Source: Tyto alba
Taxonomy: Eukaryota > Chordata > Aves > Strigiformes > Tytonidae
DNA: 64,000 bases
Assembly: GCF_018691265.1 (NCBI RefSeq)
Contig: NW_024881300.1
Location: 3,429,046 to 3,493,045, forward strand
Reading direction: 5' to 3'
Shown: positions 52,001 through 64,000 of the stretch, in pieces
Numbering within the stretch: the first letter of the stretch is position 1
Layout of the letters: each line of letters begins with the position of its first letter
Notes under the pieces: model-generated
What the model saw: the letters and a program-made list of their open reading frames with translations, nothing else
The model's database searches: none
What the model was told of the DNA's origin: nothing
Position numbers and translations under genes: made by a program

Positions 52001-55000
52001 AAACTGGAGCACAACATTACAGTAAGGTCAGGCCAATGCACACAGCAAAATCTCCACGAGCTCATGGCTTCGCTGCAGCAGGGGAAGCTCTCCCTTTCCC
52101 GCCAAACCTCTCTTATTTGTGTCCTCATCTGCAGGTATTGGGTGCACTTGGTGCAGCCAAAGCTCAGCAGGCCCATGAAGCGCTCATGGCTCTCACCCCG
52201 CGAGGATGCCCTGCTGTTTTGTCCTTCTCTGCCCTTTGATGGTTGCCACCCGCTAACTCAAGCGCTGCGGGTGAGCCAGGCCACAAGAATGTTCCCAGTA
52301 CCTGACCCAGGCAAGGAGCCTGCAGTCAGTTTGGAGCTTGTGTCATGGACTCAGAGGGGAGAGACGTCAGGGCGGTTTTGCACAAAGACTGACCCATCAG
52401 CAAGGAAAATGTACAACATTTCAACTGAAATGGCCTTCAGGATGGTTACAGCCATGGGTCTCTGGGCCAGCTGGCAGCATCCAGCAATTTCCATGCTCCA
52501 GAAAAGCCAGGGCAAGAATCACCGCTTTTAAGGCACTATGAATAAAGCTCAGGTTTTTTGGCTAGGGATCTCAAGTAGGTAACAGCTCCGTAAATGTTTC
52601 ATAGTGCCCTTTGCTGCCTGTCATCATGCCATGTAGACACATTTACTGTGCAGCCCCCTATTAAATCTTTCAACTTTGGCTCCAGAAAGGAATGTCTTTA
52701 AAAATCCTCTTGGCTAATTGAGCAGCTTTTCAAAGTCTCCTTGGGAAACCATGATCCCTTATTCCCATCCTCCACAACCTGCAACATGGCTATTAAATCT
52801 GTTACAATAATATATCCCATTTGCTCCTGTCCAGCCTGAAGTCTCTAATGAGATTTACAGAAGAAAACTCACATCTCCCAACCCACAGAGAGAAGAAGAA
52901 AATAAACCCCATCTTCTTCAGGTTACATGGTATGTCAAACCTTAATTGGTGCACTTCAAAGCAAACCAGGAGTGTTTGGAAATGCTGCCCTCTAGATCAA
53001 ATGCTCAGCCTCAAATTGCCAGGCTGAAGCAATAACCCCTGCTCGACGTCCCCTCCCTGCATCTCCCGGGGACACCCGAGCGCTGCTGTTTGTCTCCGAC
53101 CCTCTGTATTAAAGGAATTGAAAGGAAGAGCCAGATGAGAGAACGGGTACAGCAGAAAAAGAGCATTGCCTATAGAAACACTCAGGTCCAACACACACAC
53201 CCCCCCAAACTCACCTTAAAGGCTGAAGACAGATAGGCTGCCCCACTTCCCAATGCAACACCATTGCCTTAATTAGTCGGAGCCCAAACGCAGGTATTTC
53301 TTTGCTCTGCCAGATCAACATTTGCTAAGCAGTGGGAGCAACGTTTCTTGTGAGCAGGAGGTTTGATGAGCCACGGGAGATTGCCCATGGGCAGGCAGGT
53401 CTCAGACCATCCTGAACCTCTAACAGTGATAAATGCAGCCAGAAAGAAGGCTCAATTGATGGGTTAGGCTGGAAATACAGGCCTGGGGCAAAACTGGTAT
53501 GGGGTTTCCGATGCAAAAGCTTTGATCTATCCTGCTCCTCCATGCCTGGCCCCTCCGAGCAAGGTCAAGCAGAAAACAGTGCTCAGCAGTGGGCTGAGGG
53601 CTGATACTTGTGCTTAGACAGTGCTCGTAGGAAGATAATTCTTTGGGTCAGCGTCACCATCTCAGTTTTTGATGGACTGAGGTACAGCCTAATAAGAAAG
53701 TGTGAATGTGTGAAAGGCCAGGTGTTTAGGTATCTGTCTTTGAGGTTCAAATCCATTTATCATCAATGCAGAAATGTCAGGAAACCTTGAAGGCTACAGC
53801 AATTACTGACTTTTACCGTGGTTTTTGCTCAGCAGCTGAATTTTTGAGAGAGAGTGGAGAGAAAGGCTCAACAGCCATGAGAAGGGAAGGTGCTGGGCAG
53901 AAAGGGCAGGGAGGAGCTACCAGCGCAGCCTTGGGGTGGACCTACGTGCAAATATACTTTACAGTCACAAGGCAGCAAGTACCACAGGCTGGCAAGCATG
54001 CCTGAAGAAGGCCAAATATTAAGTGATGCTGATTTTTTAATTTTTTCTTTAGGTCTGGCTTGATATCCTATCTGTAAGATTTACAGCCAAAGGGTGAGGG
54101 CAAAGGTGATAGCCAACACTGTACCTTGAATAATGAGGAAAGGGCATTCTGTACAATACCAGTCAAGCACAGTCAAGCTATCAGGTATCAACTGACATGT
54201 CAGCAAGTCGCTAGGTTTAAATAGAGCAACTTTCCCAGCTGTGGATAACCCCCCAGTCCCATTCCCTGCACACCACTGTGGGCAGGTTACACTCAGACCA
54301 ATAGTGCCTCCATTGCCCACCATCCATGAAGGTTTTCATGGTACCTTCTATTTTGGTAGCCTGCTCTCTCAGAAGGACAGGAATAACAATGGTAGAGTGA
54401 TGGGCCATAAACTGATGCTATGCGGAAATAAGTGAGATATAGACATTTCTGTTGTGGAAATTAAAGCTCATGATGTGCTGGCCACATCATTGCCTTGAGT
54501 TTATGGGGGAGTTTCCGGGCTAGATCCAAACCTTGCCCAGCTCAAACCTTCTCTGGCTTAAGCCTTGCACTAGGCAAACCACCCATGGGCCTAGATTAAA
54601 GCTGGACTGCTGCATAACTGTCAATTTATAGCCCATGAGGATGCAGATATTAATGAAGTCCTAACCCTATGCACCCAATTCAAGGTTTGCTCTGAAGAAT
54701 TAAAGTGGTTCAGTCAAAAAAGTAGAAACACATGCATTTGCTAACAAGAAGTGACATGAGAAGAAAACAGCTCCTAAAAACTCTCAGCTCTTCACTTCTG
54801 CTATACACAGTGTGCACCTTTATATTTTTGTTAAAAAAAAAAAAAAAAGGCAGCTCTGAAAGGCCACAAACATCTGAGAAGTACTCTTTCAAGTCAGTCA
54901 ATGATGAAAATCAAATCCTAAGTTCATAGGGTTAAAGGGGGGACAGAAGTACTAGACACATCTAATGACAGCCTGTAGAACATGGCCAGCAAACACCTTT

Positions 55001-55738
55001 CACAATTTCTACAATATCTCAAAATTCATCATCCAGTTGATAGGTTTGTTTATTATTTTGGGAACAGCATGTCCTGATTTAAACAGATGTCATCTCTTCA
55101 AAACCATGTACTGTGAACTTTGCAAGGACTTGGAAGGATAATGAATATACAATTGAGAGAGCTAGGAAATGATACAGGCGTGCAAATAACTGAAAAGAGA
55201 TTCAAATTTTCTCCTTGTAAATAAAGGTCATTACACAGCTTTACAAGGGTTTTTTTGATTGTCACATGAAATCTAGACTATCTAAATGCAAATTTTTATT
55301 TTTTTTTTTTTTTTAAGATAAATACATTTAGACTGGTCTTATGGTCATGGAAGAACCTACCAGATTTACCCATACTTAGAAAACCTGATTCATCACTGCA
55401 TTTTTCTACTTATATGTGGGTGGCTGCTAATACTGTTTTTGTTATGCAAGAATTAGAAATATGCTCACTTAGAACTAATGATTTAATTTGGACACACCAG
55501 TGGGATATGAATAGCTCAAGGTTTTCCCTGTGTGTGAGGAGCAGTAGCCACACAGAAGGTAATTACCTAGTTCTGGAAGATAAGTGGTTTTGATGAGTGG
55601 TAACACATTATGGCAGGGAAAGCAAGGCTCCCAGGAGCTCACAGTAAAAGCAAATTAGGTGCAGAGTTGTGGCTATGGAAGGAAGAGTTGTATGTGCAAC
55701 AGGAGGCTTACTAGGTGTTTGGGGTCTTTTTATTCTGA

Positions 55739-55758
55739 TATATATATATATATATATA
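55739..55758. repeat. (TA)10 dinucleotide microsatellite
   Basis: Twenty bases of perfect alternating TA, flanked by TTCTGA on the left and GGTATTATG on the right. It is a simple repeat in intron 2 and probably length-polymorphic. Confidence 0.95.
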
Positions 55759-57439
55759 GGTATTATGTCCCTAACCTGTCATCTTTATAAGATCTGATAA
55801 AGACACCCAAAGCTACAATGTCTTCATTTCTCTTCCTTGATACCTTGGGTGCCATATTATTGAAGTCCCAGCTGCTTAACACCATTCAAGTCCCGTGCAA
55901 GTGTATTTTCCAAAAGGGCCTCAAATTGATGGGATAAGGTGAAGAAATAAGTACTTTGAGTCTTAAAACCACCTTGTGGACAATTACCATGCTAAATGCC
56001 AATCAAGTAGTTCTCTAAAATTGTTTCAATAAATTAACAAGGTAATTAATAATAGATGCTTGCTATTTTTAAAGTCAGAACAACTCCAGAATAAAAGTTT
56101 TTTGCCAAGCAATCAGATGACATTAAAAAAAAAAAAAATGATGGGCCCAGGCAGGACGAGCAAGCTGAACAGTGGCAGTTCCTTGGGTTTTCAAAATAAG
56201 GAAAGGACTAAGGTACAACCAACACCACAGAAAGGACACCAAGCAAGGAATACATGACATTTGACACATGTTGCGATAGCAGTGCTGTGCTCGGACCATA
56301 ATCCCATTTTTCTGTCCCAGAAGTAACCCTTCTAACCTGCAGCCCTGCCGACAAGGAGCCCAGAGGGACATAAAGCATTAGAGGTGAACACTAAAAATGG
56401 AGTCTTTGGACCATCTGCTCACCAGTACCAGTTTTCTCCTTCCCTCTCTCCATGCATATCCCTGTGCTCCCACACTGCCAGAACTGAAGAGGTCCCCATC
56501 ATTTGTAGTGCAATTTGCTATGAGGCTTGCAACACTGGGATATGCAGACCTTTACTTACAAAGAACAACAGCACAAATCTCCTTTAATGAGCTCTCAAGT
56601 GACTAACAGATATCTGTGTGCAGCTATTTAAAGGACAAGCCCTAATGGGATAGGAATGGGCACAACTCCATTGTCCTCGGTGGCTCTTAACCAAGAAGCC
56701 CTTTCCAACTACCTATTCCTGCTGCTCATACTTCATTTTTTCCTTTATTAGCTCTGCTATGTCCTCTACAGGCCTTCAGATGATCATTCAGATCAACTAA
56801 AACCTGAAATCTCTCAGCATTTGCACTCCAGATCTCTATGTTAAATTAATAAATGAAATTAGTTTAATCCATGTTCACATTTCATTTATTTAATTTTTGA
56901 TAACAACAGAAGCTATCCAAGACAGCATGTGTTGAATGGCTTCCTTCCCATCCATACCTTCTCTAGATACGATAAATTCAAGGGAGAAGCACAACAGTTT
57001 GGGCCAGTTGTTGATACAGAAGTCATATGGACGGCAGAAATAGGAAGGTGCCACATTGACCAAACCACAGCGCTAACTCCTGGTCACTGTCAAGTGGAAT
57101 ACTGTACCACCAGCAGCTCCTCCTGCCATTTTCTGTAGGTGCTTTATAAACACATGCCAAATTTTTGGCACATTTTCTTTTGCATCTCTCCTCTTCCATG
57201 TCAGAGGTCCGGAGGAAATCACCTAATCCCCAGTGCCCAGAAAGCCAGCCCCATGGATGGGGCTGACTGAACCCCATTTCCATGAACAAGATCTAGTAAT
57301 TATGGCAAAAAACCACCAAACTAAACCACAAGACTAAAGCTGGATGCACTTCATGTTTAGTTACATTCAAGATATGGGAGTCGGGTAGATGTGGTGACTG
57401 AAGATTTCAAGGTAGTAAAATTCTAGCTTTCAGGAAGCA

Positions 57440-57680
57440 ACATTTCTATAATGAACCGTTAGCGATTAGGCTGTTCTGTCAAAATAAAACCATCTTAATC
57501 TCTCAAAGAGAATCCCAGGCTATTTGACTTATAATTGATTAACAGCTTTCTAATGAGAGGATTAAAGTACACAGTAGATAACTCAGATGATTGACAGCTC
57601 TGCTTCACCAGCCTAAACCAAGATGCCTCTGTTTTCCTATCACATGCCAAGTAAACGATTAAGTATTGTTTACTGGGACT
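57440..57680. promoter_or_regulatory. Candidate conserved enhancer with PBX/PREP decamer (intron 2)
   Basis: This AT-rich, non-repetitive stretch contains the exact decamer TGATTGACAG at 57588-57597, nearby TAATTGATTAAC, and a GTAAACGATTAAG segment. It is the second exact copy of this 10-mer in the window; about 0.1 is expected by chance over both strands. Whether it is conserved between species is untested. Confidence 0.33.
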
Positions 57681-58342
57681 GGGAGGATTACAAGACAGTA
57701 GGTGGATTTATTAGCAGAGAAAGGAAAAACACTCCTACACAGAAGAAAAAGATTATTTTGAATGACTAACAACCATGCCCCTGCAAAGCATGATTAGAGC
57801 TAGCTGAATTATTCACTGTCAGAAGGTTATGCCCCAGCCCTTCTGCCTTTTTTCAGGCCATTTGCAAGTTTATCCAGATGTCTTCAATGTGTTCACCATT
57901 TCAAGGTGCAGTATTCACACTGTTTGCTGAGTTTATCATATGGATAGTTGTAAATCCAGCTGCTTGGTATTATCGGTGGAGGAAAGGTTGAGGACTTAAC
58001 TCACATTAGAGACAGAACCTCACTTCTCTGGGGCAGGAGACCATGACATCTTTTAACAAGCAAGAGCTGCCTCATCAACAGTCTCTTAATACATGTAGGC
58101 ACTGAATTAAATCGCCTTGAAACAAGTACCTGAACATGACAGGAACAATAATGTGTTTTAGCATCTTGCACCAAGAACATCCAATTTTACATGAATTAAC
58201 AATTTATGCCAAAAAGCTTTGGAAGGAAAAGGAGGAGGGAGAAGCTCTTGAATTCACATGATCAGGCTCCATAGTTACCGTGTCTGAACCAGCCACGTTG
58301 CTTTAACACATGTTATTTCTACCAGGCGGGGAGGGGGGAAAT

Positions 58343-58373
58343 AAAAAAAAAAATTAAAAAAAAAAAAAAAAAT
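58343..58373. repeat. A-run pair (A11 TT A18)
   Basis: Two A runs separated by TT, at 58343-58353 and 58356-58373. They follow a short G-rich stretch, GGCGGGGAGGGGGGAAAT. This is low-complexity intronic sequence. Confidence 0.9.
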
Positions 58374-61300
58374 CAAGATGCTGAAAAGATTTCCAAATTT
58401 AAGACCTCTTGACTGTAGGAAGCTGCATGTAAAATGAAACAACTCCTGAAGCTTACAATCCCCGCTTTGCCTTTCAGGTGATCCTTTAATCATCTGATCT
58501 CTGGATGGCAAAAGTTACATGAGATGTTCTAGTTAAACTAGAAGGCAAGAGCTGAAGTTTTCTTCAGACTTTTTCCCCCTTTTCTGTAGGGCTCCTACAT
58601 AGGTCCACGAGAGTGGCATTAGCACAGAGGAAAACAAGAGTTGCCAGTTCTGGGTAAAGCTGCCAGCGCTCCCTGCCCTGGGAGCTCTCTACCCCAGTAT
58701 GCCACTGGCACACAGCACTGGATAATGATTTGTCTCAGCTGGTTAATTAAAAAGAGCAAAGTCCCTGCCAGAGAAGAACGTCTGCAGGTGTGGAGACAGC
58801 AGGGGCCTGTTAACAGAGTAAAATATTTCGGGAACCTGTGAGCTTGTGTTTTCAGCAGCCTGTCCGGGGCTTAGGGCCCCTTCCTGGGATTCTGACAAAA
58901 ATCAGAAAGTGTAAGATGTTAATTTTTCAGTGGAGGGCTGTGTACGGCTGTACGCAGGCCACCTGAGGTGAGACACGCAAGCAGCAGGCTGATGCTTCGA
59001 CTGTTCCTTGGAGCTGTACCAGGTAAAGCCATTGAAAAGACTGAATTTCAACAAATCAATAAATTAAAGGCCAAGATGTCAAAGAGAAAATTGTGAAAAT
59101 GAGATCTCTAGGGATATTAAATACAAAGATATTACTTCTGGCTATGGAAATCTCTGAGCCACAGTTTGCTGGGAGGCTGTACCGATGGAAATATTTCTGC
59201 ACATCTCCTGCAGCAGCTGCTGCGAGCTGCAGGGGGCTGGAGGGGTGGCTGTGGGAAATCGTGACCCCAAAAGCCTGTGGAGGAACATACTAAGCTCACT
59301 ATGAAGAGTGGCAAACTCCCTTATTAAGAGTTAAGCAAATACAAATGGCTGATGAAGCTGGCCACCATGACTGGCAGATGTTGTCTCAAGAAAAAAGCAG
59401 CATCTGGAAAAATGTAGGGAAGACCAGGATGTACAGTCCTTCAGAAGCCAGCCCCAAGGCCACAGGGACAACCCTACTCAGTGGGACTGGAAAGCAGCCA
59501 TGCTGAGACTGACACAAGCTCAGCCACCTCACCTTGCAGGAACCAACCTGGGGGTAGAGCTGCCAATTAACTCCAGACTACTTTGTGACAGCCTGTCATC
59601 CAGGTCAGAAAAAAGAAAAGGCAATGTCCCGTTTGCCTGGCAGCGTTAGTCCCATGGAGAGCACCGCGCTGCGTTGTCCAAAAAATGCAGCTGTAAGTCA
59701 CCTGCATTGCAATCAGTGAGAGTGGGAGCAGAGGTGGAGATAACTCTTCAGAGAACATTTGGCCTTTATTAACAGAGCCAGCTGCCCCCCCCTGCAGTGC
59801 CCATCCAGGGCTAGGAAGAGGCAGGACAAGTTGCAGAAGAGCAATGGCAGCCAGCAGCCTCGCCAGGGCTGGACAGACACCTTTTCTGCCTGTGCTAAGA
59901 GGAGCTGGTCTCCTCACCCCCCTGCAAGCCTGCTGCATCCTGGCAGTGACACCTCAAATTCCCACCCAGCACCATCTTCGACAATGAACCACCAATTTAA
60001 CCACCAGACATCGAGATAGGGCTTGTCCTGCTGGTGCCCATTCGTACCACCCCAAGCTGATTATGGGTCCTGGCAGGTCAGCCCATCATCTTTACACCCA
60101 ATGCATTAACAGCTACCAAGTGGCAGACATGCCACTGGCAATCCCCACATTTTAACATTTTGTGACCTAGACAAGAAGATCTCCAGTTCTTCCAATCCAT
60201 GCAAGCATTTCTGTTTTAGTTTTAATTGGGATATTACTGGGTAACGTGGAATAAAGATGTTTGGACAAACAGCATCCAGGGGAATACCTGCAAAGGGGTG
60301 AACACCGTTTCATGTCTGCACAGCACGGCCAACCAAAGAGACCACTCATCCATGAGCAACGCTCCTCATGGGGATTATGTCATGGGGTACCTGGCTCCCA
60401 AGAGGGTATGTCTGCCAGGCAGAGGTGTTTGTGTGCCCAGGGTGGCAGATGAACACCCCGAGGTCAGCCCTGTGGTATTAATCACTGCTTCTTAGCTCAA
60501 ATCCAAACCTTCTCTGGTTGGATGAGCAGGACAAGAAAATGCTTTTAAGTGTCATGCTGTACCTGAGCTACTTGCTGTCCTGAATCACAGTGGAGTCATC
60601 CTGCCTGTTATCTACATGGATCACTTGTTTGAGCCTTACAAAGGGAGGAATATCCAGGGAGAAGACCATGGAGGAGCTGGGCAGATTTTTCCAAGGGTGA
60701 GGGTCAGAGGTAAAAACAACAGGTTTGTTCTTGCTGATGAAGCACCTTGTTTGGCCTTTACCTGTTATTCATGCTAAAACACAGAGGGAGTATTTGCCCA
60801 TCATTAGCAACAGAGTATTAGGTTGCAAAAACAGGAGTTTTGGATGGGTTTCAATAACAGCAAGGGAACAGGTCAGCAGAAATCACCAGCTTTCCAAAGG
60901 TACATCTTTCTTCTCAGAGCCCCATCACCAGATCAGACCAGCAGGTCCAAAGGCTCATCGTTTCCCCAAGTCATCACCCACACCACAAAACACAGATCCA
61001 TGGTTTGCCACTGGCACCTACCAAATACACCAAGAGAGCTGTCCCTGTGGCGAGATAGGCACTCAAATTTAATGCCCAGGACCTAATGATGGGATAAAAC
61101 CACCAAAATGGCAGCTTTTCTGTCTTGTCTGGGTTGGAAAGATATGTCTGTCTGCCCCTGTCAGGCTGCAGCTCCTTCCATCATGCTGTGGTGAGCAGGG
61201 AATACCAAAGCTTTGAGAGCAACTTCTGAGCAGCTCCACTCACCCATCGTAGGAAAGCCTGAATATTGGTGTAACAGCCAAGATAAGATTTTGTACTTTG

Positions 61301-62747
61301 AGTTCCGATTCTTCAGCCCCATCACAGCTGTTAGAAATCTTATTGAGACTAAAACAAAAGCACAGCATCATTTGGCAGAGCTCAAAGAGCAGTCACTGGA
61401 AATAACTACATCAAGACCAGTATGTTAAAGTGCATCCTTTCAAGCTTTGTTCAGCAGAGTAATATTTGTTATTGAAAAGAAAAATCACTGCTTTTGATTT
61501 CAGCTGCCCTACACAGAGGGCAGCTTCCAATTTCCTGGAAACTGGAAGGAGGTTCTGGCAGGAGGGAGGCTAAGAATGGGCTTAGCAAGGCACAGTTTCA
61601 CAGGCCAAAGTTTGGCATGGCATTTTCAACTTCAAACTGTGACGGGAATAACTAAGCACAGATTTTAGCCCAGCATCTGCATGCAACAAAGACACTGACA
61701 ACTGTGGTCCAAAAACCTCACCAGACTTCTGATGGAGAGCAAGTGGCAGGTAAGACTTCATTACAAACTGGCAAGCCCAGCACTCAGCTCCATGGGGGCA
61801 GGCACACCAGCCAGCAGAAAGCAAGCAGGCAGCATCTCTCAGAGGCAGCATCTAATATTTCATCAGACAAAACCTCCAGGTCTCCAATTAGGCAACAATT
61901 AAGTGCTCAGGAGGCTGTGAAGTACGACAGTCTGGGTGTCAAGAGCACAAATTCATTCTTCCCCACAAACGGCACTTGGAGCATTCTTCCCCCATGCCAG
62001 CCCCCCCAGCATTCCCCTTCCATTGCACAACTGCTCAGCTTACCCAAGCAACAAATTTCAATGTCTTATTATTGTGTCAGTTGTTACAACCAAATGCCAA
62101 TGTTAACAAGGCATTTGCTGCTTATATGCCAGCCAGCTCACAGCATCCTTCACTGCCTTATCTAGGGGCAGTGATCATATGTATCTATGAGCTCTTGCAG
62201 AAATCAGGTATCTCCCTTTTAAATCTGATATTAAAAAAACCAAACTCTCCCCTGTGCTCCTCTGCACAACCCTCCCACATGTCCCTCTGCAAACACACAC
62301 AGTTTTGATGCATATTTAATTTTCTTCTTGTACAACAGGGAAAGAATAGGGACTAGCTCTTGGGATTTTAGCTAGGAGCTAAAATTAAATTGCTTTTCAG
62401 GGTGGAGAAAGATCCTGGGTTTGGACCCGTTGCCTCTTTTTCCCATAACTACATTATCTCACAGCAGAGCTGTTGTCTCCTTTCAGGATCCCAAGTTATT
62501 TAATGAAGTCACCACCGTGTTGTTCCCCATATAAAGACAAGACTAGGCTCGGCAGTTGTTCAGCTTTCTACAGGCACAGACTGAAAACACACATTAATAC
62601 ATGTTGCTCCTCAATGTGTGTGTCCAGTCCTTCAGGAACCAAACTACGAATATTCACAGATTAGGTCTGTTTTGCAAAGCTGTTCCAAGATTACCACCAA
62701 GGGGTACACCCTCACTTATCACATAGCTGCGATTTATTTTTATGGGC

Positions 62748-62767
62748 TTTTTTTTTTTTTTTTTTTT
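62748..62767. repeat. T20 homopolymer
   Basis: A pure T run between TATGGGC and GTGAAATTG, about 250 bases downstream in the transcript of the exon 2 donor. Other pure runs of 14-16 lie at 6857-6872 (T), 44682-44696 (T), 54833-54848 (A), 55299-55314 (T) and 56125-56138 (A). Confidence 0.9.
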
Positions 62768-63012
62768 GTGAAATTGACACAAATCTGGTGAATCTTGCCA
62801 TGCTGACTTGGACACTAGTATCACATCTGCTCTAAGAATATCTCAGCCAAAAAACCAACAAGACTTTTTCTGATGCTTAGACCATACCTGTGTCAGACCC
62901 AGTAAACTGAAAGACATTTAAACAGTTACATGTTACTATCAGGAAAAATGGTAACAGAAATTTTGAACAAAAGTTCAATCAAGAAACGTGAAATATGAAT
63001 GTACAGACTTAC

Positions 63013-63037
63013 CATTTTTGTCAGCTCTTCTGAAAAT
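63013..63037 (-). CDS. NECAB2: NECAB2-like exon 2 (25-bp microexon): start of EF-hand 1
   Basis: Read on the minus strand, these 25 bases encode IFRRADKN plus the first base of the next Asp codon. The acceptor is TTTTAATTCTAG just upstream (AG at 63039-63038) and the donor is GTAAGT (63012-63007). The residues RRADKN are the hallmark entry into the first EF-hand of NECAB proteins; D and N are calcium ligands 1 and 3 of the loop, and the rest of the loop comes from the next exon. The exon ends in phase 1, which matches the AT that opens exon 3 (G|AT = Asp). Its length is not a multiple of three, so skipping it would break the frame. The exon is recognised because it joins in frame to the downstream exons and has both splice sites; alone it would be too short to call. 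The initiator exon is not in the window. Confidence 0.9.
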
Positions 63038-64000
63038 CTAGAATTAAAAGAGAGAAAGAAACATTTTTACTATGTTGTTTGACTTGAAAGGGTGAAGCCT
63101 TTAGCACCAGGACCATGTCCTGCCCCACGCACAGGGCAGGACCATGCACTCCACCCCCAGAAGAGCCAATTCAGGTGCTTTGCTGAGCTCACTCTTCCCA
63201 AGACTCAGCCCATCACCCTCAGACCCACACAGTGGACAACCACCACCAGGGTAGGGTATCAACATGGTTGCCCTTGAAATAACTGGTGGAAAAGAAACTA
63301 GCTAACAAAATAAAGATAACACAAAATGCTTCCAGCATCTCCAGCATCTCCCATCTCCTTCGCAGAAGAAAGCTGAAAGCATAGATCCAACACAACAAAA
63401 ATACCCATAAAAAAAAAAATACAGCACCCATGCAGCCAGCCCAGCCAACATCTCTAGCATCAATATCTCTTAAACCAAGTTTCACAGTTCTGCACTTCTG
63501 AAACAAATTATTTACATTTTTTTTTTTTTTTAAAGCATGTTTACTTCATGGGAAGGAGATTATATTTAGACTTAAAACTATAGTGTGGATGAACAGCCCA
63601 CAGAGAGGAATCAGATAGCCCTTTCAAAAGAAAAAAAAAAAAAGCAATAACGTGTAGTACAGTAGAATTTGCCAGGGAGAAAGACAGCAGAAACAACTGA
63701 TATTTTTCTGACTAGTCTCATCTTAGGAATAGCCCCCTGACACAATGCAATTAATAGCAAAAGGATAGTGCAAGGGTCGAAACCTTATAGGTTCCTGCCG
63801 AAAACGGCTGCTACCACAGGTCTGGCCATAAATTACCAAAAAATTAACATGCTTATAAACTGGGCAGAAAAAGGAAAACATTCTCATCGTCTCCTCAGAC
63901 CTGACCATATTAATTTGAGCAAGAGCAGAGGTTTTGGCTGTACAAAGAGATTTCCCTGTGGAGGGAATAAAAGCAGCAGCAGGACAGATCAGAGCCAGCC
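63038..64000 (-). other. NECAB2 intron 1 (3' end)
   Basis: This sequence lies upstream of exon 2 in the transcript. It has a pyrimidine-rich run TTCTTTCTCTCTTTTAATTC before the acceptor, plus T15 at 63517-63531 and A13 at 63631-63643. I see no promoter, CpG island or first exon, so transcription must start beyond the right edge or from an unannotated internal site. Confidence 0.8.

Larger units (their letters stand above)
31673..63012 (-). other. NECAB2 intron 2 (about 31.3 kb)
   Basis: This is the longest intron here, bounded by the exon 2 donor GTAAGT and the exon 3 acceptor TTTGCAG. It contains a 12-bp perfect hairpin (37173-37202), CpG-rich patches near 42.4-42.56, 45.15-45.33 and 48.95-49.02 kb, (TA)10 at 55739-55758, many homopolymers and a conserved-looking stretch at about 57440-57680. 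The longest open frames (34612-35160 minus, 182 codons; 45533-46099 plus, 188 codons) have no family resemblance and no splice-consistent ends. I see no nested gene. Confidence 0.88.

Noticed and set aside
54081..54435. Overlapping frames on both strands that briefly suggested a retroviral-type remnant (Pro/Gly/His-rich segments)
   Set aside because: No protease, reverse transcriptase, integrase or dUTPase motif could be confirmed, and no LTR pair or primer-binding site is visible.
58527..58543. 17-bp palindrome TTCTAGTTAAACTAGAA
   Set aside because: Arms of 8 bp are expected several times by chance in a window this long, and nothing around it suggests function.
54500..60520. Similar strings (CTCAAACCTTCTCTGG near 54545 and a related one near 60500) as a dispersed repeat
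   Set aside because: The shared stretch is too short and imperfect, and the flanks do not align by eye.
63950..64000. AATAAAAGC near the right edge as a TATA box or poly(A) signal
   Set aside because: It is a single short AT motif with no start-site context or cleavage-site context, and it lies inside the presumed intron 1.

Overview
This is vertebrate nuclear DNA, most likely from a bird. Four short exons with canonical GT..AG splice sites lie on the minus strand inside very large introns. They join in a single open frame of 86 codons that reads as the N-terminal EF-hand region of a neuronal calcium-binding protein of the NECAB family, closest to NECAB2. A bird is inferred (not proven) from a worn CR1-type LINE 3' fragment, the near absence of other recognisable interspersed repeats (no Alu/B1/MIR-like SINEs seen), and many pure A/T homopolymers. 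A crocodilian or turtle cannot be excluded.

Layout in transcription order (right to left). 64000-63038 is the 3' end of intron 1; exon 1 lies beyond the right edge. Exon 2 is a 25-bp microexon (63037-63013). Intron 2 is about 31.3 kb (63012-31673). Exon 3 is 109 bp (31672-31564). Intron 3 is about 18.8 kb (31563-12807). Exon 4 is a 26-bp microexon (12806-12781). Intron 4 is about 3.5 kb (12780-9278). Exon 5 is 98 bp (9277-9180). From 9179 to 1 is the 5' part of intron 5; the following exons (the rest of the coiled-coil region and the C-terminal ABM-like domain) lie beyond the left edge. Exons are numbered on the assumption that one coding exon lies upstream, so exon 2 is the first seen here.

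About 99.6% of the window is therefore intronic. I found no second protein-coding gene, no tRNA or rRNA gene, no CRISPR array and no intact mobile element. The introns hold one CR1 fragment, a (TA)10 microsatellite, long A/T homopolymers, two perfect 12-bp hairpins, an AT-rich palindrome, two G-quadruplex motifs, small CpG-rich patches and a few stretches that look like conserved non-coding elements. Two of these carry exact PBX/PREP-type decamers.

I looked for a novel biological system and did not find one. The observations most worth following are the gene's microexon/EF-hand architecture, a very long pyrimidine tract before exon 4, the TALE-homeodomain decamers in introns, and the intronic CpG-rich patch near 42.4 kb.
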